Assembly: GCA_934631025.1 (NCBI GenBank) | Contig: CAKTXR010000004.1 | Span: 46,671-110,670, forward strand | DNA length: 64,000 nucleotides | Source of the DNA: an uncultured Clostridia bacterium | Lineage (GTDB): Bacteria > Bacillota > Clostridia > Christensenellales > Aristaeellaceae | Direction of reading: 5' to 3' | Part shown: piece after piece, positions 26,227 through 33,806 of the stretch | Numbering within the stretch: the first letter of the stretch is position 1 | How the letters are laid out: each line of letters begins with the position of its first letter | Program-made: the position numbers and the translations under genes | Notes under the pieces: model-generated | What the model was told of the DNA's origin: nothing | The model's input: only the letters and a program-made list of their open reading frames with translations | Database searches by the model: none

Positions 26227-27641
26227 TGGCCGGCCTGTTTGAACACAAGAAGCGCCAGCTCGAGGAACACATCACCCAGGCCGTTCAGGGCGCGCAAATC
26301 GACGAGACAGCCAATGAGGACGAGCTGTTCGTCGAGGCGGCCTACGACGCGAGCGCGGCTGAGCGCGGCGGCTATTCGAATTATTCCTACTGGAGATCGA
26401 CGCTCAACGCCTTTCTGCACAACAGGATGGCCGTGGCCATGCTGATCGTGCTGGCGCTGCTGCTGGCCTTTACGATCATACAGCCGCTGCTGCCCGGCCA
26501 GTATGCCCCCAACACCATCAACAACGATCCGGCCACCGGCATCCAGCTGGCCAATCAGTCGCCCGCGCTTACGACGGTCATGGCGACCGCCGAGGACGGC
26601 ACGGTGCTGATCGGCAGCCGCGTGGACGACGACTGGTACCGCGTGACCAACGTGTCCGCCACGCTCAAGGCGCGCGAGAAGTTCACCGTCGTCGAGTATG
26701 GCGAGGACTGGTGCCGCATCGAATACGACGGCGGCGAGGGCTATGTTCAGAACAACTTCCAGACCAAGCTGAAGCTGCCCGACGACCCGACCGCCGTGCC
26801 CTACGAGTGCAAATCGAGCTTCCCGCTCTCCGTTTACAGAGAGCCGGCCGATTACACCAACAACGGCTCCCCGCTCTACGCCGCCGCTTCCCATATAAAG
26901 GAGCTTGAAAACGGCGACGTGGCGACCGTGGGCGAGACCGAGCTGCGCAACATCCCCTCCGACCACGCCTTCATATTCGGCACGAACAACATCGGTCAGG
27001 ACCTGTGGGCGCGCGTGTGGAGCGGCACGAGAACGTCGCTGTGGATCGGCTTCGTCGTGGCGTTCTTCGAGGCGTTCATCGGCATCGCGGTGGGCATCGC
27101 GTGGGGCTATGTCCGCGCGCTCGACCGCATCATCACCGAGATCTACAACGTGCTGGACAACATCCCCAACACGATCATACTGATACTGATATCGTATATC
27201 ATGCGTCCCGGCATCGGCACGCTGATCTTCGCCATGAGCCTGACGCGCTGGCTGGGCATGGCGCGCTTTATCCGCAATCAGATCGTCATCATCCGCGACC
27301 GCGACTACAACCTGGCTTCCCGATGCCTGGGCGTGGGCAGCGTGCGCATCATGATTAAGAACCTGCTGCCCTATCTGGTGTCGGTCATCATGCTGCGCAT
27401 GGCGCTGGCCATCCCCGGCGCGATCGGCAGCGAGGTGTTCATCACCTACATCGGCCTGGGCCTGTCGGTCGACACGCCGTCTCTGGGCAACCTGATCAAC
27501 GAGGGCCGCAAGCTGATCACCTCGGCGAGCCTGCGCTATCAGCTGATCTTTCCGGCGGTCGTGCTGTCGGTCATCACCATTTCGTTCTACATCATCGGCA
27601 ACGCCTTCGCGGACGCGGCCGATCCGAAAAACCATCTGTAA
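26226..27641 (+). CDS. oppC: Oligopeptide ABC transporter permease OppC-type with SH3-like insert
   Basis: The product is 471 residues; OppC/DppC proteins are usually about 280-350. After an acidic cytoplasmic tail (1-65) and the first helix (about 68-86), an extracellular insert of about 160 residues precedes the normal family region FGTNNIGQDLWARVWSGTR (about 251-269) and five helices with the loop RDRDYNLASRCLGV. The insert contains ATLKAREKFTVVEYGEDW followed by CRIEYDGGEGYVQNNF (about 145-178), the pattern of a bacterial SH3 domain. The C-terminal half is a normal permease that should pair with OppB. The insert could bind peptide, cell wall or the binding protein; this is inference. Confidence 0.88.
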   Translation: MAGLFEHKKRQLEEHITQAVQGAQIDETANEDELFVEAAYDASAAERGGYSNYSYWRSTLNAFLHNRMAVAMLIVLALLLAFTIIQPLLPGQYAPNTINNDPATGIQLANQSPALTTVMATAEDGTVLIGSRVDDDWYRVTNVSATLKAREKFTVVEYGEDWCRIEYDGGEGYVQNNFQTKLKLPDDPTAVPYECKSSFPLSVYREPADYTNNGSPLYAAASHIKELENGDVATVGETELRNIPSDHAFIFGTNNIGQDLWARVWSGTRTSLWIGFVVAFFEAFIGIAVGIAWGYVRALDRIITEIYNVLDNIPNTIILILISYIMRPGIGTLIFAMSLTRWLGMARFIRNQIVIIRDRDYNLASRCLGVGSVRIMIKNLLPYLVSVIMLRMALAIPGAIGSEVFITYIGLGLSVDTPSLGNLINEGRKLITSASLRYQLIFPAVVLSVITISFYIIGNAFADAADPKNHL

Positions 27642-27656
27642 GGAGGAGAAACAATC

Positions 27657-28700
27657 ATGGACACGCCGATTCTTTCCGTTCGCGGCCTGAACGTGATGTT
27701 CAACCTCCGCGGCAAAAAGCTGCACGCCATCCGCGACGTCGATCTGGACGTCTACAAGGGCGAAAGTCTGGCCATCGTGGGCGAGTCCGGCTCCGGCAAA
27801 TCGGTCTTTGTCAAGACGTTCATGGGGCTTCTCGACGCGAACGGCTGGATTGAGAGCGGCCAGATCATCTATAACGGCGAGGATCTGGCGCAGTATAAGA
27901 CCGAGAGCCAGTGGCTCAAGGTGCGCGGCAAGGAAATCGCCATGGTGCTTCAGGATCCCATGACCAGCCTCAACCCGCTCAAGACCGTGGGCGCGCAGAT
28001 ATTGGAGGCCATTGAGCTGCACCGGCCCCTGCGCGGCGCGGCGGCGCATAAGGAAATGATTCAGCTGCTCACCGATGTGGGCATCAGCGATCCCGAACGG
28101 CGCGCAAAGCAGTATCCGCACGAGTTTTCCGGCGGTATGCGCCAGCGCGTGGTCATCGCCATCGCCGTGGCCTGCCGCCCGAAGCTGCTGATCTGCGACG
28201 AGCCGACCACCGCGCTGGACGTGACCATTCAGGCGCAGATACTCAAGCTCATCCGCTCGCTCAAGACCAAATACGACCTGACCACCGTCTATATCACGCA
28301 CGATCTGGGCGTCGTGGCCAACGTGGCCGACCGCATCGCCGTCATGTATGCGGGCGATATCGTCGAGCTGGGCACCTGCGAGGAGGTCTTTTACGACCCG
28401 AAGCACCCCTATACATGGGCGTTGCTTTCGTCGCTGCCGCAGCTGGGCGTGCGCGGCGAGGAGCTTTATTCCATTCACGGCACGCCCCCCAATCTGTTCA
28501 CCGAGGTGAAGGGCGACGCCTTCGCGCCCCGCAATCCGCGCGCGCTGAAGATCGATTTCGTCAAGCGGCCGCCCTATTTCGAGGTCAGCCCGACGCATAA
28601 GGCCAAAACGTGGCTGCTCGACCCCCGCGCGCCGAAGATCGACCCGCCTGAGGCCGTGCAGAAGCTGGCCAGGGAAGGAGTGAGCGGCTTTGGAGACTAA
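27657..28700 (+). CDS. oppD: Oligopeptide ABC transporter ATP-binding protein OppD-type
   Basis: The 347-residue product has Walker A GESGSGKS, signature FSGGMRQR, Walker B LLICDEPTTALD and the switch His in YITHDLG. The C-terminal extension GDAFAPRNPRALKIDF lacks the cysteines of the Gram-negative DppD type and matches the Gram-positive OppD/AmiE form, as does KTWLLDPRAPKIDPP. It powers peptide import with OppF. GGAGG is about 8 bases before the ATG; the gene follows oppC by 15 bases. Confidence 0.93.
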   Translation: MDTPILSVRGLNVMFNLRGKKLHAIRDVDLDVYKGESLAIVGESGSGKSVFVKTFMGLLDANGWIESGQIIYNGEDLAQYKTESQWLKVRGKEIAMVLQDPMTSLNPLKTVGAQILEAIELHRPLRGAAAHKEMIQLLTDVGISDPERRAKQYPHEFSGGMRQRVVIAIAVACRPKLLICDEPTTALDVTIQAQILKLIRSLKTKYDLTTVYITHDLGVVANVADRIAVMYAGDIVELGTCEEVFYDPKHPYTWALLSSLPQLGVRGEELYSIHGTPPNLFTEVKGDAFAPRNPRALKIDFVKRPPYFEVSPTHKAKTWLLDPRAPKIDPPEAVQKLAREGVSGFGD

Positions 28701-29634
28701 GGAGAACCGCGAGGTCATACTGTCCGTCCGGCATATGGACGTGTGCTTCGGCAAGCGCCGCAATCGCTTCAAGGCCGTTGACGACGTGAGTTTCGACGTC
28801 TACAAGGGCGAGACGTTCGGCGTTGTGGGCGAGTCCGGCTCGGGCAAGACCACGATCGGCCGCGCCATCATCCGTATCCATCCCACCTCGGCCGGCGAGG
28901 TGCTCTATCACGGCGAGAAGATCAACGGCCGCATCTCGAAGGAGCTTGACCGCAAGGTCACGCGCGGCATCCAGATGATCTTTCAGGATCCCATGGCCTC
29001 GCTGAACGAGCGCGCCAAGGTCGATTACATCGTCTCGGAAGGCCTGTACGGCGGCGACGTGAAATATACCCGCGCCGAACGCGAGGAGAAGGTCAGTCAG
29101 GCGCTGCGCGACGTGGGCCTGCTGCCCGAGTTCGCCAGCCGCTTCCCGCACGAGTTTTCCGGCGGCCAGCGCCAGCGCATCGGCATCGCACGCGCGCTGG
29201 TCATGGAGCCGGAGTTCATCATCGCCGACGAGCCGATCTCCGCGCTGGACGTGTCCATCCGCGCGCAGGTGCTCAACCTCATGAGCCGCCTGCAGAAGGA
29301 GCGCGGATTGACGTATCTGTTCATATCGCACGATCTGTCGGTCATGCGCTTCATCTGTGACCGCATCGCCGTACTGCACAAGGGCGTTATGGTGGAGCTG
29401 AGCGACTGCGAAAAGCTGTTCAGGCACCCGCTGCACCCCTACACGCGCGCGCTGCTCTCCGCCGTGCCCATGCCCGACCCGCGCCGCGAGAAGGAAAAGG
29501 AGATTCAGATCTACGATCCCTCGATGCACGATTACTCGGTGGACAAGCCGAAGTGGGTGGAGCTTGAAGAGGGGCATTTTGTGCGCGGCAATGAGCCGGA
29601 GCTGGCGAAATATCGTGAAATGCTCGCGCAATAA
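28690..29634 (+). CDS. oppF: Oligopeptide ABC transporter ATP-binding protein OppF-type
   Basis: The 314-residue product has Walker A GESGSGKTT, signature FSGGQRQR, Walker B FIIADEPISALD and the switch His in FISHDLS. Its end (IQIYDPSMHDYSVDKP, then EEGHFVRGN) is like Gram-positive OppF/AmiF. The TTG start overlaps the end of oppD by 11 bases and has AAGGAG about 9 bases upstream. It forms the second ATPase of the importer. Confidence 0.93.
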   Translation: METKENREVILSVRHMDVCFGKRRNRFKAVDDVSFDVYKGETFGVVGESGSGKTTIGRAIIRIHPTSAGEVLYHGEKINGRISKELDRKVTRGIQMIFQDPMASLNERAKVDYIVSEGLYGGDVKYTRAEREEKVSQALRDVGLLPEFASRFPHEFSGGQRQRIGIARALVMEPEFIIADEPISALDVSIRAQVLNLMSRLQKERGLTYLFISHDLSVMRFICDRIAVLHKGVMVELSDCEKLFRHPLHPYTRALLSAVPMPDPRREKEKEIQIYDPSMHDYSVDKPKWVELEEGHFVRGNEPELAKYREMLAQ

Positions 29635-29646
29635 GCAAATATGCTC

Positions 29647-29722
29647 TTGCACGGATTCATAATCGGACGTATAATTGTAGCAAACGCCCATGGGGCCGGC
29701 TGCCGAGACGGGCGGCCGGCCC
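29647..29722 (+). promoter_or_regulatory. Promoter and leader hairpin before alr
   Basis: TTGCAC (29647-29652) and TATAAT (29670-29675) are 17 bases apart. A GC-rich hairpin GGGCCGGC (29693-29700) / GCCGGCCC (29715-29722) followed by TTTG lies in the leader. It may attenuate transcription or act as the weak terminator of the opp operon. Confidence 0.65.
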
Positions 29723-29756
29723 TTTGTCAATCAACGGACTGAATGGAGGAATCATC

Positions 29757-30890
29757 ATGATGACCCCGGAGGAGGCGCGCTCGCGCTGCTGGGCGGAGGT
29801 TGACCTCACGCGCCTTAAACAGAACTACCGCAACGCTTTGAAGCACCTGACCACGGCGAAGCTGATCGCCGTACTGAAGGCCGACGCGTACGGACTGGGC
29901 GCGAAGAAGGTCGCTCAGGTTCTCTACGATGAGGGCCAGCGCTTTTTCGCCGTCGCTTCCTATAATGAAGCGGAGGAGCTTTACGCGCTGGGGCTGGACG
30001 CCGACGTGCTCGTGCTGGGGCTGATGGGCGACCGTCAGCTCGATCAGGCGATTGAAAAGGGCATTGTGCTCACTGTGTTCTCCCGCGCGTATGCCGGGCG
30101 CGTGATTGCGGCGGCAAAGCGTGTGGGGAAGAAGGCGCGCGTGCATATCAAGGTCGAGACCGGCCTTCACCGGCTGGGGCTCATGCCGGAAGAGGTCGAG
30201 GGCGTGGCCGTCATGCTGGCGGAGAGCGGCGTCGTTTCGCTCGAGGGGCTGTTCACGCATCTGGCGCTGCGCGGCTATGAGAACGATCAGCGGCAGTTCG
30301 CGCGGCTGCGCTTTGCCAAAGAGGCGCTTGAGAAGTGCGCCCTGTCCGTCATGACCCACGCGCTGGACAGCATCGGCATGGTGCGCTATCCTGAGGAGCA
30401 GATGGACGCGGTGCGCACGGGCGCGTGGCTGTACGGCGTGTATCCGCGCGGCTACGCTCACCCCGAGGAGAGTCGGCTGACCATGACCGTCAAGGCGCGC
30501 GTGGCGCAGCTGCACACGGTGCCTGTGGGCGAGTGCCTGGGCTACGACGAGGACAACCCGCTTGCGCGCGACAGCGTGATTGCCACGATTTCGGCGGGCT
30601 ATATCGACGGCTTCCCGCGGCTCAACAACATCGGTACGGTGGAGATTCGCGGCAAGCGCGCGCCGGTGGCCGGACTGGTGTGCATGGATCAGATGATGGC
30701 CGACGTGACCGACATTCCCGATGTGCGCGAGGGCGACGAAGTGATCCTGCTGGGCGGCAGCATCGGCGTGGACGAATACGCCTCTGTGGCGCACCTCAAC
30801 CGCAACGAATCGCTGGCGCGCACCGGCCGGCGCGTGCCCCGCGTGTACATGGAAAACGGCGAGGTTGTGGATATTGTTCAGGAGATGTAA
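29757..30890 (+). CDS. alr: Alanine racemase
   Basis: The product (377 residues) is a fold-type III PLP enzyme: VLKADAYGLGA with the Schiff-base Lys41, the HIKVETGLHRLG strand, the LGYDED segment where the second catalytic Tyr is expected, and the C-terminal beta domain ending GRRVPRVYMENGEVV. It interconverts L- and D-alanine for wall synthesis or D-Ala breakdown. GGAGG precedes two adjacent ATGs (29757, 29760). It lies between a peptide importer and D-peptide hydrolase genes, so a catabolic role is plausible, but I cannot tell whether it is the only racemase. Confidence 0.93.
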   Translation: MMTPEEARSRCWAEVDLTRLKQNYRNALKHLTTAKLIAVLKADAYGLGAKKVAQVLYDEGQRFFAVASYNEAEELYALGLDADVLVLGLMGDRQLDQAIEKGIVLTVFSRAYAGRVIAAAKRVGKKARVHIKVETGLHRLGLMPEEVEGVAVMLAESGVVSLEGLFTHLALRGYENDQRQFARLRFAKEALEKCALSVMTHALDSIGMVRYPEEQMDAVRTGAWLYGVYPRGYAHPEESRLTMTVKARVAQLHTVPVGECLGYDEDNPLARDSVIATISAGYIDGFPRLNNIGTVEIRGKRAPVAGLVCMDQMMADVTDIPDVREGDEVILLGGSIGVDEYASVAHLNRNESLARTGRRVPRVYMENGEVVDIVQEM

Positions 30891-31046
30891 GCGCGCGCCA
30901 GATATGCTCTGAGGAGCAGCGAGAAGCTCAACCGGATTTTTCGCGGGGCTTGAAAGCCGCGGAGCCGGTTCGCGCGGCTTGAGAGGGAAGCGGCATCGAC
31001 AGATGAAGGCGATGCGCCGCCATGAAGCGCGCAAAACGGAAGGACG

Positions 31047-32231
31047 ATGACAGATATGACCGATCATGAGATCAGGGCTCTGGCCGAGAAGCAGCTTGAG
31101 TGGGCCGTGGCGCTGCGCCGCCGCCTGCACCGCGTGCCCGAGCCGGGCAATCAGGAATTTGAAACGCAGAAGATCATCACCGGAGCGCTGGACGAGCTGG
31201 GGATCGAGTATACCACCGAGAATACATGGACGGTCGGCCTGATCCGCGGCGCGCATCCGGGGCAGACGGTGGCGTTCCGCGCCGACATCGACGCGCTGCC
31301 GGTCGAGGAGCCGGAAACCTGCCCGTTCCGCTCGACGCATCCGGGCATGATGCACGCCTGCGGCCACGACGCGCATACGGCCATATTGCTGGGCGCGGCG
31401 GCGATCTTAAACGGCATGAAGGACGAGCTGCACGGCAATGTGAAGCTGCTCTTCCAGCCCGCCGAGGAGACGGAGGGCGGCGCCGAGCGCATGGTCAAGG
31501 CCGGTGTGATGGAAAATCCGCACGTCGATCACGTCTATGGGCTGCACGTCATGCCGCGCCTCCCCGTCGGCACGGTGGAAACACGCAGGGGAACGCTGAA
31601 CGCGTCCACCGACAGCATTACGCTGGCGGTTCACGGCGTATCGGGACACGGCGCGTATCCCGAGAGCGGCCGCGACGCGATCGTGTGCGCGGCGCAGATC
31701 ATTACGGCGCTTCAAACGCTGGTGTCGCGCAATCTTTCGCCGCTGTCGAGCGCCGTTTTGAGCATCGGCAAGATCGAGGGCGGGCGCGCGTCCAACATCA
31801 TCTGCGACGAGGTGACGATGAAGGGCACGCTGCGCACAGCCAACGCCGAGATCCGCGCGATGATGAAGCAGCGCATCAATGAAGTCGTTCAGGGCGTGGC
31901 GCAGGCGATGGGCTGCACCGCCGACGTGCGCATCAAGCCCGGCTATAACGCGCTGGTGAACGATCTGAACGAGGCCGAGCGCGTGCATCGGGTGGGCGCG
32001 CGGCTGTTCGGCGCGGAGCATATGCTTGAAAAGGCCGAGCCGAGCATGGGCGCGGAGGATTTCTCCTTCTTCAGCGACGAAGCGCCCGGCGCGTTCTATC
32101 ACATAGGCTGCGTGCGCGAGGACGAGCTGCCCGCGCCGCCGCTGCACAGCCGAGACTTCCACATCGACGAAAGCTGCATGGCGATCGGCATGGCGATGCA
32201 CGTCGCCATGGCGCTGGAGGTGCTCGGATGA
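31047..32231 (+). CDS. M20 family amidohydrolase
   Basis: The 394-residue product is a zinc M20 peptidase of the aminoacylase/hippurate hydrolase group: RRRLHRVPEPG, metal-binding MMHACGHDAHTA, the catalytic EETEGGA segment, and a dimerisation domain near residues 185-300, then GAEDFSF. It removes acyl groups from amino acids or cleaves short peptides in the cytoplasm. AAGGA precedes the ATG. It overlaps the flavin reductase-like gene by 4 bases. A hairpin with AACCGG/CCGGTT arms (30930-30970) lies in the gap after alr. Confidence 0.9.
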   Translation: MTDMTDHEIRALAEKQLEWAVALRRRLHRVPEPGNQEFETQKIITGALDELGIEYTTENTWTVGLIRGAHPGQTVAFRADIDALPVEEPETCPFRSTHPGMMHACGHDAHTAILLGAAAILNGMKDELHGNVKLLFQPAEETEGGAERMVKAGVMENPHVDHVYGLHVMPRLPVGTVETRRGTLNASTDSITLAVHGVSGHGAYPESGRDAIVCAAQIITALQTLVSRNLSPLSSAVLSIGKIEGGRASNIICDEVTMKGTLRTANAEIRAMMKQRINEVVQGVAQAMGCTADVRIKPGYNALVNDLNEAERVHRVGARLFGAEHMLEKAEPSMGAEDFSFFSDEAPGAFYHIGCVREDELPAPPLHSRDFHIDESCMAIGMAMHVAMALEVLG

Positions 32232-32785
32232 ACGGATTTCTTTCGGAAGATTGCAGGATATTCGAGCTGTTTGCACAGCGATGGGGGATTGTGACCGCCG
32301 GCACCATGGAAAACTTCAACAGCTGCACGGTCAGCTGGGGCAGTCTGGGCACGCTCTGGGGCAGGCCGGCCGTCACGGTTTATGTGCATCCGGCGCGCCA
32401 TACATGCGGCTTTCTCGAAGGAAACGATTTTTTTACCGTGAGCTTTTACGATGAGCGGTATCGCGATGCGCTCGCCTACATGGGCGCGCATTCCGGACGA
32501 GACGGCGACAAGGCGGCCGCAGCAGGTCTTACGCCCCTCGCGTTCGGGCAGGGCGTGACCTATGAGCAGGCCGAGCTGACGCTTTTGTGCAGGAAGCTCT
32601 ATGCGCATCAGTTTGGCAGAGATGCGCTTGCGCCCGAGGTTCAGGCGATGTACGCCGCCGCGCCGGACGTCTATCCCGACTTTCAGGGCGGCTGGCAGCC
32701 GCACATTGTGTTCGTCGGAGAAGTGATCGACGCGCTCGATAAGCGGGAGCACCGCCAGGGCGCGGCGGCGCGAACCACTTTTTGA
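32228..32785 (+). CDS. Flavin reductase-like domain protein
   Basis: The 185-residue product has the split-barrel FMN-binding look: WGIVTAGTMENFNSCTVSWGSLGTLW, then VTVYVHPARHTCGFLE and FFTVSFYDERYRDAL. Related proteins bind FMN and act as flavin reductases or flavoredoxins. The ATG overlaps the stop of the M20 gene (ATGA), implying translational coupling. What redox partner it serves is not evident; no iron-sulfur protein is next to it. Confidence 0.8.
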   Translation: MNGFLSEDCRIFELFAQRWGIVTAGTMENFNSCTVSWGSLGTLWGRPAVTVYVHPARHTCGFLEGNDFFTVSFYDERYRDALAYMGAHSGRDGDKAAAAGLTPLAFGQGVTYEQAELTLLCRKLYAHQFGRDALAPEVQAMYAAAPDVYPDFQGGWQPHIVFVGEVIDALDKREHRQGAAARTTF

Positions 32786-32867
32786 AACGTACTCTGAAAG
32801 CGCCCGACCGCGCGCTTATGAGATAAGAAGGAAATGCAAGGACATATTCCGGAACAGGAGCAATGAT

Positions 32868-33668
32868 ATGAAGAAATTCTATATTTCCGCCGACATCGAG
32901 GGCACCTGCGGCATCGCCGACTGGAGCGAGACCGAGCCGGGGCATCCGCTGTACGATTACTTTGCGCGCCAGATGAGCCGCGAGGTGGCCGCCGCCTGCG
33001 AGGGCTGCTTCGACGCGGGCGCGGACGACGTGCTGGTGCGCGACGCGCACGACACCGCGCGCAACATCCGGCCCGATATGCTGCCTGAGCGCACGCGCAT
33101 TTTCCGCGGCTGGGAAAACCATCCCTACAGTATGATGAGCGGCATTGACGGCACGTTTGCCGGCGCGATATTCACCGGCTATCATTCCGGCGCGGGCATG
33201 AACACCAATCCGCTCTCGCATACCATGAACTGCCAGAACAACACCGTGAAGCTCAACGGCGAAATCTGCTCCGAGCTGATGATGAACTGCCTGACCGCGT
33301 CGATGGTCGGCGTGCCGGTGGCGTGCGTGTGCGGCGACAGGGGGCTGTGCGAATGGATTACCTCGGTGATTCCGGGCGTGGCGACCGTGCCCGTGCTCGA
33401 GGGCGTGGGCGGCGGCACGATTTCGATCCATCCCGATCTGGCGGTGAAGCGCATCCGCGAAGCGGTGAAGAAGGCCGCGTCGGGCGATCTCTCCGCCAAT
33501 CTCTATCCCATGCCCGATCATTTTTCGCTGGAGATCAACTTTAAGGATCACAAGCGCGCGCACGGCGCGGCCTACTATCCCGGCTGCGTCATGGTGAACG
33601 ATTATACCGTGGCCTACGAGGCTGCCGACTGGATGGACGCGCTCAAGTTCATCCACTGGGTGCTGTAA
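32868..33668 (+). CDS. M55 family D-aminopeptidase
   Basis: The 266-residue product matches the DppA-type M55 zinc peptidases: SADIEGTCG at the N terminus (Asp9, Glu11 ligands), RDAHDTARN, TGYHSGAG with a His ligand, and NGEICSE with a Glu ligand. B. subtilis DppA releases D-Ala from D-Ala-containing peptides and sits in the dpp transport operon. Here the gene follows an opp operon, alr and an M20 hydrolase. AGGAG lies 8-9 bases before the ATG. Substrate stereochemistry is inferred from the family. Confidence 0.9.
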   Translation: MKKFYISADIEGTCGIADWSETEPGHPLYDYFARQMSREVAAACEGCFDAGADDVLVRDAHDTARNIRPDMLPERTRIFRGWENHPYSMMSGIDGTFAGAIFTGYHSGAGMNTNPLSHTMNCQNNTVKLNGEICSELMMNCLTASMVGVPVACVCGDRGLCEWITSVIPGVATVPVLEGVGGGTISIHPDLAVKRIREAVKKAASGDLSANLYPMPDHFSLEINFKDHKRAHGAAYYPGCVMVNDYTVAYEAADWMDALKFIHWVL

Positions 33669-33679
33669 AGCGGAAAAAG

Positions 33680-33720
33680 GACGGCCTTCGGGTGTAAAAA
33701 GTACCGCCCGAGGGTCGTTT
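33680..33720 (+). terminator. Probable intrinsic terminator
   Basis: CCTTCGGG (33685-33692) pairs with CCCGAGGG (33707-33714), with further A-T/G-C pairs after a small bulge, followed by GTTT. It probably closes the peptide-utilisation genes. Confidence 0.55.
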
Positions 33721-33723
33721 CTC

Positions 33724-33752
33724 TTGACGGCGCGCAACTTTTCCTGTAAAAT
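33724..33752 (+). promoter_or_regulatory. Promoter of the YARHG/peptidoglycan-binding gene
   Basis: TTGACG (33724-33729) and TAAAAT (33747-33752) are 17 bases apart, about 55 bases before the start. Confidence 0.7.
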
Positions 33753-33806
33753 AACGTCAGAGAAGTATAGCGTTTTCTGTGATTATGCAATATGGGAGGG
33801 TTTCCT

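Noticed and set aside
26127..28772. 881-codon minus-strand frame opposite oppC and oppD
   Set aside because: Product is His/Arg/Val-rich and typical of an antisense frame in GC-rich genes; the plus strand encodes clear transporter proteins.
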